DNA of 64,000 bases. Source: Bathynomus jamesi. Lineage: Eukaryota > Arthropoda > Malacostraca > Isopoda > Cirolanidae. A program made the position numbers and the translations under genes. The notes below the pieces were generated by a model. It was not told the DNA's origin. It made no database searches and saw nothing but the letters and a program-made list of their open reading frames with translations. How positions within the stretch are numbered: position 1 is the first letter of the stretch; the number at the start of each line of letters is the position of its first letter. Location: the NCBI GenBank assembly GCA_023014485.1, contig JAJOZX010005540.1, positions 142,501 to 206,500 of the forward strand, read 5' to 3'. This document shows positions 19,930 through 31,299 of this stretch, one piece after another.

Positions 19930-22060
19930 GGCCTGGTGAAGTAGTGAGTTAGTTTCTTGTACAGTCCACCTCACATAGCCAGGTACGCCGGGCTCATCGG
20001 GGATTGTTCAGAGCCAGGCGTCTAATCTTCTTTTCAAAATGTCCACTGCAACACCATTCGTGTTCCTTAGGTCTTTGGGCAGCTGATTAAACAGTTTTGG
20101 TCCTTTCACAACAAAACTATTTTCTTTCAGGGTTAAGGATGTTCCCTGTCTCGCCTTTAATTTGGAAACACGACACAGTCTTCCTTTTCTACTTTTCACC
20201 GTTGTTTGGGGAGTTACAGGGTTCAGAGTAAGATTAGCGACTAGTATCTCCATTATTTTCCAAGTGTAAATAATGGTGTATCTCTCTCTTCTCCTTTCCA
20301 GTGAATATAGGTTTAGTTCGCGTAACCTTTCCCAGTAATTTAGTTCTTTGCACCCATTGATCTTGGCTGTGAAGCTTCTCTGAATCCCTTCCAGCTGTCT
20401 ATTATCTTCTTTTTTATATGGGCATGTTAGGACTGAGCAATATTCCAATTTGGGTATGATCAGTGTTTTCAGTAGAGGAATCATTATGTTCCTGTCCCTT
20501 TGTTTAAAGGTTCTCAGTATCTGCCCAGTTATTCTTTGCTCTGTTTACTGCTATCTTATTTTGTTTCAAATTTTGCATCATCGGTCATTACAACCCCTAA
20601 ATCTTTTGCTCTAGAATTTCTCTGAATTTCCTTTCCATTTGGGGTATAATATTCCATGGATTTTAGGTCTTCTCTATTTCCGTACCGTAACAGCTGAAAT
20701 TTCTCGGTGTTAAACTTCATATTGTTGTCTTCCATCCACTTGCAGATTCTGTTCATGTCGGTTTGTAGAAATCCTGTATCTTCTGGGTTTCATATTTTTC
20801 TACTGATCTTTGTGTCATCGGCAAAGGATGTTACTGCGCTGTCTCCGGTAACGTCCTCATCTATGTCAGTTAGCATGACTATGAAGAGTAGTGGAGCTAA
20901 TACTGTTCCTTGTGGTACTGAGCTGAGGACCTCTGATTCTGATGAAGATACTGTAACGACTTGCCGCCGCTCACTAAGGAAATTATATATCCATTTCCCT
21001 ACTTTTCTCGTTATTCCCATATATTTCAGTTAATGTATTATGATTCCATGGTCACACTTGTCGAACGCTTTGGCAAAGTCTGTGTATATTACATCATAGT
21101 TTTCATTACTTTCAAGTACATCAATAATGTTGTTGTAGTGTTCCATTAGTTGTGATAGGCATGATCTGCTTGACCGAAACCCATGTTGGTTATCAGTGAA
21201 TTTTTTCTGAGTTTCCGAAAAGTCAGATTTTCTGTCTAACTATTCTTTCAAATATTTTAGTGAGATGAGATGTAAGAGACACTAGCCTATAGTATAGTTT
21301 TTGGCCTCGGATCGACTTTCTTTATACTCTATATTGGGACTATGTTCGCGCTCTTCAGGAGCATTCTTGCAGTTTTTGATCAGTGTGGCATTCCATTTAT
21401 CCGGTCCTGCCGCTGTGTATGTTTTTAGTTTCCCTATGGCTTGTGTAATATCATCCGTCGTAAAGTCGAAGTCCGTTATATTTTCCCCTTGTAGTTCTTT
21501 TTGAAAGAACGCGTTTCTGTCGCATATCAATTTGTCAGTTTTTGGGATACTGAAAGATGATTCGTACTGAGCTCTTAATATTTCAGATACTTCTGTTAGA
21601 TCATCAGATAAAGCACTGTTCTCGTTTTTCAGAGGTCCGATAGTAGCATGGTTTTTCGACTTCTTTTTTGGAAAATTATAGAAGTACTTTGAGTAAATCT
21701 TTATCGCTTCTATAGCGTCGTCGTCTTCGTTATCTGTATGCTTCTCAATTAGTTCCTGTACGACGTCATCGATACTCTGCAGTTTATCATTTAATAGTTT
21801 TCTGATGTTATCATCTTTACAGTTACTTAATTTTGCAGTAACTCTTTTTCTCTTTCGGAACAATGACCTCTTTTGTCTCTCGAACCTGCTTCTCTTTCCT
21901 TTGTTGTATTTTTGGGACATGTCTTTCCACAATTTCCAGCGTTTTCTCCTCTAAAGTCATTAGCATCTCTTCCGTTGTCTTGGCCTCGAAAATGGTTTTC
22001 CAATCTATTACTTCCATGCTGGACGCAACATCTCAGTTTATAGCTTTGGAGTGAAAATTA
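19930..22060 (-). mobile_element. LINE-A lineage copy 1, 5' truncated
   Basis: Non-LTR retrotransposon (CR1/L2-like C-terminal domain) on the minus strand. Reading downward: 22017-21282 is the pre-RT region (FPKKKSKN, TYTAAGPDKWNATL = RT block 1). 21175-21020 is FGQADHACHN-type motif sequence in broken frames. 21020-20790 carries SSVPQGTVLAPLLFIVM and FADDTKI, the catalytic box. 20756-20556 carries KWMEDNNMKFNTEKFQLLRY. 20484-20008 is the C-terminus LEYCSVLTCPYKK ... YWERLRELNLYSLERRRERY ... GPKLFNQLPKDLRN. Frameshifts separate the blocks. No endonuclease in this copy. Confidence 0.88.
20008..21932 (-). pseudogene. Reverse transcriptase ORF of LINE-A copy 1
   Basis: RT blocks in order on the minus strand: block 1 (AAGPDKWNATL, ~21400), block 4 (VPQGTVLAPLLF, ~20915), catalytic FADD (~20820), and thumb/C-terminal region ending DAWL near 20010. 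Catalytic aspartates are present, but at least three frameshifts (near 21280, 21020 and 20550) break the protein. Confidence 0.85.
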
Positions 22061-22061
22061 A

Positions 22062-22134
22062 GAATCAATAATGTTGTTGTGTTCCATTAGTTGTGATAGA
22101 CATGATCTGCCTGACCGAAACCCATGTTGGTTAT
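22062..22134 (-). mobile_element. Second small piece of LINE-A
   Basis: Repeats about 73 bp already present at 21117-21205 (CCATTAGTTGTGATAGACAT ... CCCATGTTGGTTATCA) in the same orientation, ending at a (TA)n tract. Either a local duplication or a second truncated insertion. Confidence 0.8.
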
Positions 22135-22135
22135 C

Positions 22136-22136
<1 letters not shown>

Positions 22137-22220
<84 letters not shown>
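22137..22220. repeat. (TA)n microsatellite
   Basis: About 80 bp of AT/TA units with one phase change. Confidence 0.95.
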
Positions 22221-22223
<3 letters not shown>

Positions 22224-22225
22224 GA

Positions 22226-22383
22226 GGAAACCACTTCAGGAAGACGTAAATTTTTAATTTCTTAACGGCAATACAGTTTCGGCTCCTCGCAAGCCCTTAC
22301 CAATTGACAAGGGCTTGCGAGGAGCCGAAACTGTATTCGTGTTAAGAAATAAAAATTTATGTCTTCCTGAAGAGTGGTTTACT
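22226..22383. repeat. Near-perfect palindromic MITE
   Basis: Arms of about 70 bp. The inner 29 bp are perfect: ACAGTTTCGGCTCCTCGCAA / TTGCGAGGAGCCGAAACTGT around an ACCAATTGAC centre. The outer parts (CTTCAGGAAGACGTAAATTT / AAATTTATGTCTTCCTGAAG) differ by a few substitutions and indels. Abuts (TA)n on the left. Confidence 0.88.
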
Positions 22384-22389
22384 GCTTCA

Positions 22390-22680
22390 TACTTCGTCGC
22401 GACAGTGCATTATTTTACATTATATATATATATATAAATATATATATATATGTTTTCGAGAGGAAATGAATGAAGAGATATAAAATACAACACACGTAAA
22501 GAGACAGACAGATAGAGAGAGAGACAGACAAACAGAAATAACAGCGATAACTAGTCACCTCCTGGACAATGAAATGTCCATTTCAAAAAAACCATAAAAT
22601 CGCTTCATATTAAAATAACTGATGAAAATATGTTAATTAAATTAATTAAGTGGTCGAGTGATATAATCTAATTAATCTTT
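22390..22680. other. Unassigned sequence
   Basis: Short TA runs and AGACAGAC-like repeats only. Confidence 0.4.
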
Positions 22681-22685
22681 TCTTT

Positions 22686-22743
<58 letters not shown>
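22686..22743. repeat. (GA)n microsatellite
   Basis: About 28 uninterrupted units. Confidence 0.95.
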
Positions 22744-22744
<1 letters not shown>

Positions 22745-22989
22745 ATTATATGTGGGTGGGGTCGATATGCATCAAAACTTATTTCACGCATTCATAGTTT
22801 CAAGATTTGAGTGCATATTCGCACGCACTTTGAGAGAACTTAAAAATGCACGCAAACTATTATAAATTGAAGTTTCTGAGTAACAACTGGTTATTATGGC
22901 TTTTGGTACAGTTTATAATAATAATAAGGTTATATGGTATTTATAATAACCTACTTCGTGTAAAATCCGAAGTCGTATGACTTTCGTGG

Positions 22990-23132
22990 GATCCTCCGAA
23001 CCGCTACCCCGCCAAGGGATACCCAGAGAGACATCTTAATCGGTGAAGTCTGAAGTCCGGACCGAAACTTAAGTCCGAGACTTTTAGATTAACAGCCCGG
23101 CACTTTCACCAGTTAGACTACCGTAGCGGGGT
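22990..23132 (-). mobile_element. tRNA-like SINE head
   Basis: On the minus strand the sequence starts CCCCGCTACGGTAGTCTAAC (A-box-like) and continues GTGCCGGGCTGTTAATCTAA, resembling a tRNA anticodon arm with GTT. AAGTTTCGGTCC sits at the B-box place. No proper acceptor pairing, so this is a SINE or tRNA pseudogene, distinct from the dimeric family. Confidence 0.55.
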
Positions 23133-23139
23133 TGGTTTG

Positions 23140-23740
23140 TAAGAAGCAAAACGGTTCTAGATAAAATACAAAAGCGTTGAAGCGTTCACTCCAAGTGTTA
23201 TTTCAAAAGGGTACTGCCCATATTCGTAGCGCCATTTTGCGTTTTCAAACATGATTGAATTAAAAGAAATAAAACCAAACCGAACGTTTACAGTCACACC
23301 CACACCCACACACTCACAAGAATCTAAAACATATTACAGTATAAAATATATATTCGAAAATGCTTCAAGGTTGCAATATTTGTGGGAAATAATGTGCTAA
23401 AAATAGATATGGAAGCATAATGGTCTCCACTGTACGAAAATAACATTCATTATAATAGAGCTTTATTTAATTTAAAGACTTTACTGCAAATACATCTCAA
23501 TTCCTTTTCTTCGTTAACAATTCGTTAACAATTCATTAACATTAAATTATAATTATCTTAAATAGGATCTTTGATTATTTATTTCAATATTTAACTGTAA
23601 ATTTTTTAACTAAAATTTTTAACTGTAAATTTCTGTAACCGTACATTTTTTAACTAAATTTTTTAACTGTAAATAACTTCATTACAAAATACAGTTCAAA
23701 CCTTATTTTGAAATGACTTAATGAGTGAGGATGGTCAAAA
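23140..23740. other. AT-rich sequence without recognisable features
   Basis: Contains repeated AATTTTTTAACTGTAAAT words at 23590-23680 but nothing gene-like. Confidence 0.4.
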
Positions 23741-23741
23741 T

Positions 23742-23892
23742 TAGTACAGCGCTTAGGTCAGACGAACGCGGACTACTGCGCTAATTTCTGGATTATTATT
23801 TATCAGCCTTATCGAGAATCGAACCCCAACCCTCAGTATCTTCGCTTCGCTTAAAGGGTATAACGGCATTACCCACTGAGCTACGGGCACAG
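23742..23892 (-). mobile_element. tRNA-derived SINE (second family)
   Basis: Minus strand reads GTGCCCGTAGCTCAGTGGGT (acceptor start plus A box), then GGGGTTCGATTCTCGATAAG (B box) and ATCCAGAAATTAGCGCAGTA in the body. An (AATA)-like stretch lies between B box and body, as in the related copies at 8525 and 23912. Confidence 0.75.
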
Positions 23893-23911
23893 ATTTTGAA
23901 ATGACTTACAA

Positions 23912-24015
23912 CTACAGAAGTGAAGACAATGAGGTCGGGGGTTCGACTCGCGATAGTACTGGTAAAATATAATCCAAGAATTAGCGTAATGGGTAGCGTT
24001 CGACTCGCCTGAGTG
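23912..24015 (+). mobile_element. tRNA-derived SINE fragment (second family)
   Basis: Plus strand: GGGGGTTCGACTCGCGATAG (B box), GTACTGGTAAAATATAATCC, AGAATTAGCGTAATGGGTAGC. The A-box half is replaced by unrelated sequence. It faces the copy at 23742 head to head. Confidence 0.7.
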
Positions 24016-24239
24016 CCGTGCCAGCTTATGACCCTCCTGACTCATCTTTCTAACACTCGTGGACTATTTTTATGTCATCCATTAGCCCCAACCAAATCTC
24101 CCTCTTTACTTTTTATGTATCGCATACATTTACTTCTGGAATAATATTACTATCTTATGTTTACATTAACATATTTATATTTTTAAGACGTTTAAATAAA
24201 CGTAGATGACACTATTATATATATATTTTTTTTTTTTAG

Positions 24240-25775
24240 TTTAAACGACAGTTCAGGATCGACCTGCGGTCGACCCCTCTGCAGCATCCCGCCTCATTTG
24301 CGGGACTTGGTGAAGGAGGGAATTGCTCTCTGATCTCCTTCTGCCCTCGTAGCCAGCCACGCATGGCTGGTCAGGGATTTTGCACGACGAGAATCTGTCC
24401 AGCTGGTTCTTCTTGAAGTTATTCAGGTCGGTGTGCTGGAGATTCCTCACTTCTTTAGGAAGGACATTGAAAAGCTTTGGGCCCCGTATTCTGAGGGTAT
24501 TTTCCATCCTCGTTTTCATGGCTCCTCGTCCCACCGCAGCTGGGACCGTACAAAATCTGCTTCTTCTCTCATTCCAGTTTGTTTCTATTTCATTTCTGAG
24601 GTTAGGGACAGAGCCCTCAAGTATTTTCCATATGTATATTATTGTGTACTGCTCGCGCCTTCTTTCAAGAGAGTAGAGTTCCAGGGATTGTAGTCGAGAC
24701 CAGTAGTCTTCACCTTCCGTTTCCTCTATCTTAGACGTAAAAGTCCTTTGTATAGCTTCACTGCTCGCAATGTCTCTTTTTCTGCGTGGGCTTGTGAGTA
24801 CTGAGCAATACTCAATTATTGGTAGGACTAGACTCTTCCATAATTTGAGCATGATGTTTGCTTTTCTGCTGCGGAAGCTCCTCCAGATGATTCCCATTAT
24901 TTTTCTAGCCGTTGTGATTTTGATTCTATAGTGCTCTCTGAATTCTGCATTCGACGACATTATTACTCCAAGATCCCTGACTTGTGGATTTGGTGTTATC
25001 TGTTTGGCTTGCGGAGTTTTGTACCCTTTTTTCTGTAGCTCTTTTGTTATTACCATATCTTAGAAGTTGGAATTTTTCTTCGTTGAACTTCATATTGTTG
25101 TCTTCTGCCCACTGGAATAATATTTCAATGTCGTTTTGTAGTTTTCTTATGTCATCTTCGTTCAATATTTCCTTACATATCTTTGTGTCATCTGCGAAGC
25201 ATGATACAATACTGTCCTTAATATCTGCATCAATATCTGCAGTCATTATTATAAACAGCAAGGGAGCTAATACTGTCCCTTGTGGGACAGAGCTCACGAC
25301 TTCCGAGACTTCCGATTTAACTCCGTTTACCACCACTCTTTGCGTCAAGAAATTAAATATCCACCTTCCTAGCTTTCCAGTAATTCCTGTATCCTTAGGT
25401 TTGTGTGCTATGATTCCATGGTCACATTTATCGAAGGCTTTAGCAAAGTCAGTAAAATTCCATCAATGTTTTGTCCTCGACACAATGTTCTTAATTTTTT
25501 CTCCTGGTGGTCTTGTAGCTGTGACAGGCATGATCTACCCGCCATGAAGCCATGTTGATTTGGGTTGTATAAATCTTTTTCTTGTAGGTAATAGGTAGTT
25601 TTGCCTCTAATTATGCGTTCAAAACACTTTATAAGGTGTGAGGTGAGAGCCACTGGCCGATAATTTTTGGGCATTGCTCTGTTACCACCTTTAAATAGGG
25701 GGGCAATGTTCGCGTTTTTTAAGGGGAGTGGAATTTGTCCTGTGTCTAGTGATTTCCTCCATAGTAAGTATAGCT
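24240..25775 (-). mobile_element. LINE-A lineage copy 2, 5' truncated
   Basis: Closest relative of 57277 and 62462. Minus strand, downward: 25760-25674 SLDTGQIPLPLKNANIAPLF; 25674-25408 NYRPVALTSHLIKCFERI and QHGFMAGRSCLSQL; 25348-24926 SSVPQGTVLAPLLFIIM and FADDTKI; 25056-24253 LGVIMSSNAEF to GPKLFNVLPKEVRN. The 3' end is GTCGACCGCAGGTCGATCC then a short A tract at 24228-24240 (T run on the plus strand). 5' truncation at about 25775 is the usual outcome of incomplete reverse transcription. Confidence 0.9.
24253..25674 (-). pseudogene. RT domain of LINE-A copy 2
   Basis: Three overlapping minus-strand frames (25674-25408, 25348-24926, 25056-24253) together give RT blocks from NYRPVALTS through FADD to the C-terminal SLERRREQYTIIYIWKILEG domain. 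Individual frames are long, so decay is moderate: frameshifts near 25400 and 25030. Catalytic FADD is intact. Confidence 0.88.
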
Positions 25776-25871
25776 CAGTACCATCTTACACAGGGTATCC
25801 CCCAAGGGGCCTTGGTGAATTGGAATGCTGGGAATGCAGTCGGGGGTCATGATAAGGAGGCATCTTTGACA

Positions 25872-26477
25872 ATGGTGGTGAGGAGGGGCCGGAAGCGAGC
25901 GACCTCTCCGAGAACTGCAACCACTGCAGTAGCTAATGGTGGTGGTCTCTCAAGGGGGTCTGGTCCCACTCATGCACCGGCCAGAGGGAGTCAGCCTGTG
26001 GCAAAGGCTGGCAGAGAACGGCGGGGTATCATAGGGGCTGCCAAAACAGATCGTATGATGGCTGTACCAACGAAGACCGCAAACATTTTCGTCTCGAGAT
26101 GTCGACCTGATCTTATGGCCGAGGAGCTGCAGGCATTTGTGGAAGATAAAGTGAACCTTCAGGTTACATGTAGGAAAATTGACTCCAGATGGACTACGTA
26201 CAGTTCCTTTCAAGTTACAGCAGTCTGTGATGATCCAGGGGTATTTATGGATCCAGCAGTATGGCCGGAACCGATATATTTACGGCGGTTCTATGAGAAG
26301 AAGGGAAGAAAAACACCTGCAGCCCCTCTCGCAAGAGCTGAACAGGGTAATTATGGAGACATCATGCGTCGTACTGTGGAGGAAAACCCAGCTGGGTCTA
26401 ATGCTGTAACTGCTGTGCCTGGTATAAGTGGAATTCAACATGTAGAGATGGCTGGCAGAACTCCTGCATCTTCCTAA
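25872..26477 (+). pseudogene. LINE ORF1 protein (RNA-binding type)
   Basis: From MVVRRGRKRATS. The N-terminal half is basic, Gly/Pro/Ser-rich and probably disordered. The C-terminal part, ANIFVSRCRPDLMAEELQAF ... YSSFQVTAVCDD ... WPEPIYLRRFYEKKG, resembles the RRM-like ORF1 domain also seen at 46200-46460 (LFVSRIQLSNEASDI...). Expected to bind element RNA. The start is uncertain because the frame is open upstream to 25728. The shown frame is uninterrupted, but the element as a whole is defective. Confidence 0.7.
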
Positions 26478-26489
26478 TTATAACATTCA

Positions 26490-27110
26490 AGGTAATCTCT
26501 TATAACTGTAAAGGCCTAAGCTTAAGCAATAACAGCAAACACAGGCGGATCATAATTGATAAGCTGTTAGAGGATGCTGATATTCTGTCTGCAGGAAACA
26601 TGGCTATAGAAACAGGACTTAAAGGACCTGAATAGCCTGTCCAGTAACTTTCATGGGATAGGGGAAACTACCAGAGATAAACAAGATGGTCTCGTTGCAG
26701 GCCACCCACCTGGCGGGGTAGCTATTCTATGGAGGTTGGGGTATGGGAAATATATTAGCGAATTAAAACTTGGTTTGAATTGGCTAACTGGAATAGAGAT
26801 TTGTGTAGACAATAAAAAATTTGTAATTCTGTGTATCTATATGCCTTTTCAGGCAGTTGATAATGAAAATGATTACCTCATTAAATTGGGGCAGGTCAGC
26901 AGTATCATTGATGAGTTGGATACGACATGTGTAGCTATTATTGGTGACTTTAATGCTAATGTGCTTAATGATAATTCTTTGTTTAGCAACCACTTAAAAG
27001 CCTTCTATGAAGATAATAACTTGACCCTTTCATCCATGTGTAGTCTTCCTGGTGATAGTTTTACTTATGTTAGTGATAATTAGCACACCACCTCATAGTT
27101 GGATCATTGT
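26490..27110 (+). pseudogene. LINE apurinic-like endonuclease domain
   Basis: Frames combine to give ISYNCKGLSLSNNSKH, LQETW (with a stop), PPGGVAILWR, GIEICVDNKKFVILCIYMPF, IIGDFNANV (catalytic GDFNA) and SFTYVSD...TSWLDHC. These are the hallmark steps of LINE endonucleases. Stops and a frameshift occur in 26560-26740. The final SDH(R/Y) motif is missing, consistent with truncation inside the domain. Confidence 0.8.
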
Positions 27111-27249
27111 ATTTGTATGTTCATTATACACATTGATTCACTGGCCTACTTAGTCAGTGCTCCAGACAAATATCTCTTAATCTTCTATGGACCTCTTGTA
27201 TAATGTTTGTACTTGTTGTGTCTGAAATAAAGTGAGCGTTTGTTTGTTA

Positions 27250-27500
27250 CCACACGGCTTCTAATTGCATTTAAATAGACATAAAGATCCTTTTCAAATG
27301 AGTGAAGTACTCCACGTACAAAAGTAATAGTAATAGATGAAAAATAAAGTAGTAATAGAAGGAATCAAAAGTAATAGTAATTGTAATAGAAACCCAGTAA
27401 TTGACCCCATGTCTGATATAGAGTATATATATATATTTTTTTGTTTCAAAATATGACCGCTCATTAGCAGAGCGAACACAAAAAGGAGACTATGGAACAG
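27250..27500. other. Spacer with AGTAATA-type short repeats
   Basis: Irregular AGTAATAG words between two LINEs; no gene. Confidence 0.4.
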
Positions 27501-27568
27501 CTAACGGAAATGAACAATAGACGGGGGGGGGGAGAAAAAAAAACAGATACAGAAAAATCATAGCGGAG

Positions 27569-30500
27569 TCACAGCCGGTAAAGAAGTCGGGAACGAAGGA
27601 GGAAGGAGAACAACCCGGTTACCAAAAAGTAGAGACCTTCAGATAGAATAGCGCCAAGCCTATCACAAGGCCCGACGCTCACCAAAAAGGGAAAATACTC
27701 TGCGCGCAGCGCAGAGTAAAGCGGACACTCCACCAGGAGGTGGACAACTGTAAGTGGAACGTTACAATGGGGACATCGGGGCACCCGATCCCCGGCCATC
27801 AAATAGTCATGGGTCAGGTGGGTGTGGCCAATACGGAGGAGGGCCAGAGCCACCTCCTTATGGCGCGACCGATGGAAGGAAGGGGCCCAACATCCCAATT
27901 TGGGTTTAATCTTGCAGAGTTTTTTATTTGTAGCGCCATCCCAGCGACTCTGCCACCGGGAGCGCAAAAACCTACGAAAACCAGGGATATAATTGAAAAA
28001 GGGGAGGGACACGGGTGAAACCTGTAGTCGGCACGCGGAACGGGCAGCTTGATCGGTAGCCTCATTTCCAGCCACGTTAACATGTGCAGGGACCCAGCAA
28101 AATACCACCACCTTGCCACCAGAAGTGACAAGGATATGGCACATTAACTGGATACGTCGGACCAGTGGGTGGACGGGGTCGAAACACTCCAAGCCATCCA
28201 GGGCACTGCGGGAATCCGAATAGATGACAAACGACCCATCCAGATGCTTCCGCACCACCTCCAGAGCGCTCATAATGGCATAGAGCTCCGCCGTGAAAAC
28301 GGAAGCCTCATCAGGGAGGCAGGTACATCGGAGAGCAAGGTCAGACGACTGGGGAACAGCCGCAGCCCCAACGCCCACCGACGACCTCGAGCCATCTGTG
28401 AAGACCGCAACACATGCAGAGTGACACACTGTATGCTGAAGGAACAGAGACCGAAGCAAGGCAGAGTCAGAATCGGCCCTGCGAACGGGGCGCAACGTCC
28501 TACAGCATGTAACAGGGGTGCTCTCCAAGGTGCAACACCCTCGAAAGAAACCGGTATGACGGATGGAGGAGGAGCGCCCATACCATCGAGGAGGGAGGTC
28601 ACCGTGTCGGTGAAATACCAACCCCAATCCCAGCAGAACGCCGTCTCAACCACCTGGAACAGAGGAGAGTTGGGAAGACGAAGAATCCGGAGACAGTGCT
28701 TGGCAATGAGGAACGACATCCGATCCTCCAAGGGAGAGATGTCGCACTCAACCTGCAGACTATCAACCGGAGAGGAGCGGAAGGCGCCAGATGACATGCG
28801 CAGTCTTCTAGAGAGGACCGGGTCCAGTATCCGAAGGCCGTACGGGAGGCAGAGCCACACACCACACTCCCATAGTCTAATTTTGATTGTACCAGGGACA
28901 CGTACAAACGGAGGAGTGTCCGCCCCATGTAGTATGAGACAAATGTCCCAGCAAATCCAGGGTACGTCTTGTAGTCTCGCGCAGCCTGCGAAGGTGGGGA
29001 ACCCAGCTCAAACGGCTATCGAAGACCATGCCCAGGAAACGTACTGATTGAACGAGGGCCAGAGGCTGACCCCCGAGTGTAAGATTAAAGGCCGGGACGG
29101 CGCCGGATCCCTCTCTCCTCGACGGAAGGAAGGCCACACACGAAGTCTTCGGGGACGACAGCGTAAGACACACCGACGACGCCCAGCGTTCAACCCGACT
29201 GAGCGCGAGTTGAACTTGCTTCTCCACGAGGGGGGGACTCGTCCCCGCGGCATAGACAGCCAGATCGTCGGCGTAGATGGAACAACGCACCGACGGCGGG
29301 AGGGCCCCCGGTAGCGCAGACATGACCAGATTGAAGCAGGAGACGCTCAAGACACACCCCTAAGGCACCCCCTCCTCCTGAACATACAGGTCAGATAGGG
29401 CCGCCCCATTACGAACGCGGAAAGTGCGACGGCAGAGGAAGTTACGAATAAATGTGGGCAAAAAGCCCACAAAACCAAGAGACTTCAAACGGTCCATGAC
29501 AACTCCCCGACGGTCGTGTCACAGGCCTTTTGGACATCGAAAAAAAAAGGCCAGAACAAGATTCCGGGGGGAAAAGGCCTCCTGTACATCATGACCAAGG
29601 AGGAGAAGGGGGTCTAGAGTACCCCGAAATCGACGAAAGCCATACTGGGTCGGGGGGTATTACCCAAGCGACTCCAGTGTAAAGGGAAGTGGGACGGCCA
29701 CCATCTTTCCAAGGAGCTTGCATAAGCAGCTCGTCAAGGCAATAGGCCGATAGCCCGCCACCTCCGCCGGATCCTTCCCCGGCTTAGGTATCGGGACCAC
29801 AATCGCCTCCCTCCAACGGGAAGGGAACGACCCCTCAACCCACATCCGGTTGAAAAGATCCAGCAAGAAGTGTAGGGCCATCGGGTGCAGGTTCCAAATA
29901 AAGTCATACGGAATGTCATCAGGGCCAGGGGCGGAAGAACTACGGGTTGCCAAGGCAGCCCGAAGTTCCCGCATCGTAAAGAGACGGTTATAGGGCTCGT
30001 TCCCAGGGGGCGGGAACGTAACATCCGACAAAGGACGATCCGCAGCTGAAGGCAAAAGCCCCGGCCAGCCGATCAGCCACAGCAGTAGGATCCGAAAGGA
30101 AGCCGTTCCCGTCCCGAAGGACAGGGCGACGAGCAGGCACCGGCTTCCCCTCGATACTACGTACCTTCCGCCACACAGCAGCAGAAGGGGTAGACGAGGA
30201 AATGCCAGGCACAAAAGCACGCCAAGAGGCCCGACGGGCCAACTTGAGAGTCTGACGGTCGAAAGCCTTCGCCCGCCGCATCTCAATCAAGTGGTCCGTG
30301 CGCCGGGTGCGGTGGAAGCGGCGCGTTGCCCTCTTCCTCTCACACACCGCCTGGTGACATGCTGGAGTCCACCACGGGAAGCTATGCGTCCGCGGGTTAC
30401 CGGAAGATCGAGGAATACAGTCCTCCGCGACGCCCATCACCACCCGCTCGAAGAACTCCAAGCTCTCATCCACAGAGCCAAAGTCCAACCCCGAACAGGC

Positions 30501-31297
30501 AATGACGGAACGAGCTCTGAACGATGGCCAGTCAGCCCTCTCCAGGCACCACCTCGGTCGAGACGAGACACCCGGCTGCGATCCGACCGGCTCAAGACAG
30601 ACTGGGTAATGATCACCGCCATAAGAGTCCCCCAACACCTTCCACGAAAAATCGAGTAAGGCATCGAGGGACACCAAGGAGAGATCAATACAGGTAGATG
30701 AACCCGTGGGTTCGTGGAAATAGGTAAGTTCGCCGGAATTGAGGCACGCGAAGGAAAGTTCCTCCATTAAGGAGAGCAACACACCCGCAACATTAGTCGA
30801 CCGGACATCTCCCCAAGCCGGATCGCGACTGTTAAAGTCCCCGAGGAGGAGAAACGGTCGAGGCAGTTGCAACACCAACTCGCGAACCGCGTGGGGAGGA
30901 GGAGGGTCATGGGGAGGAATATAAATCGAGCAGGCAGTGTACTGGCGATCTAAAAAGAGCCGCATAGCCACAGCCTGCAAGTACGAAGAGGCACACCTCG
31001 CGAGGGTAACGAATGATGGACATAAATCGCCGCACCCCGCCGGCGTGTGTGCTCATCCGGGGTGCAAGGGAAACCAACATAGCCAGAGAGACGAGGGAGC
31101 CCCCGCGCAGCCAGGATAGTCTCCTGGAGACAAACGCAGGAAGGCCGCTCGCTCTCCAGCAGGGAGGCAAGGTTCTCCCAGTTAGCTAAAAGCCCCCTAC
31201 AGTTCCAATGTAAAATGGAACTGTAAGGGGAAGGGGCATTATAAGAAGCAGAGAAAGCAAAGAAATAGCCACGGACCAAGCTGAGCAGCAAACTCAA
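27569..31297 (-). pseudogene. LINE ORF2: endonuclease, RT and RNase H
   Basis: Endonuclease: SILHWNCRGLLANWENLASL and CVCLQET (31220-31120), LLLGDFNSRDPAWGD (~30830), GGDHYPV (~30600). RT: APGPDDIPYDFIWNL (~29920), AGYRPIALTSCLCKLLGKMV (~29740), YADDLAVY (~29270). RNase H: VAVFTDGSRSSVGVGAAAV (~28400), ELYAIMSALEVV, YSDSRSALDGL, WVPAHVNVAGNEATDQAA, carrying the D-E-D-D set. After it comes a CX2C...H...C motif CPHCNVPLTVVHLLVECPLY. Breaks near 30960, 30000, 29650-29350 and 28600. The RNase H-to-end segment (28627-27569) is still open for 352 codons, so decay is limited. Confidence 0.9.
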
Positions 31298-31299
31298 CG

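Larger units (their letters stand above)
25790..27245 (+). mobile_element. LINE with ORF1 and endonuclease but no RT
   Basis: Plus-strand element starting near the TACACAGGGTATCCCCCAAG junction. ORF1 ends at 26477. The endonuclease follows in broken frames to about 27110. The sequence then passes directly into a 3' end with AATAAA near 27227 and no reverse transcriptase. A full relative with RT lies at 44850-49530, where endonuclease and RT span ~2.7 kb. The RT was therefore lost by internal deletion. Confidence 0.78.

Noticed and set aside
25790..25830. TQGIPQGALV, similar to the RT motif GxPQG
   Set aside because: No other RT blocks around it in the plus strand, and the sequence continues into an ORF1-type protein; probably coincidence at the junction.
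28169..29047. 292-codon plus-strand ORF, plus similar plus-strand ORFs across 27.7-33.7 kb
   Set aside because: They are antisense to the GC-rich LINE ORF2/ORF1; their length follows from low stop density in GC-rich DNA, and the antisense frame carries the recognisable domains.
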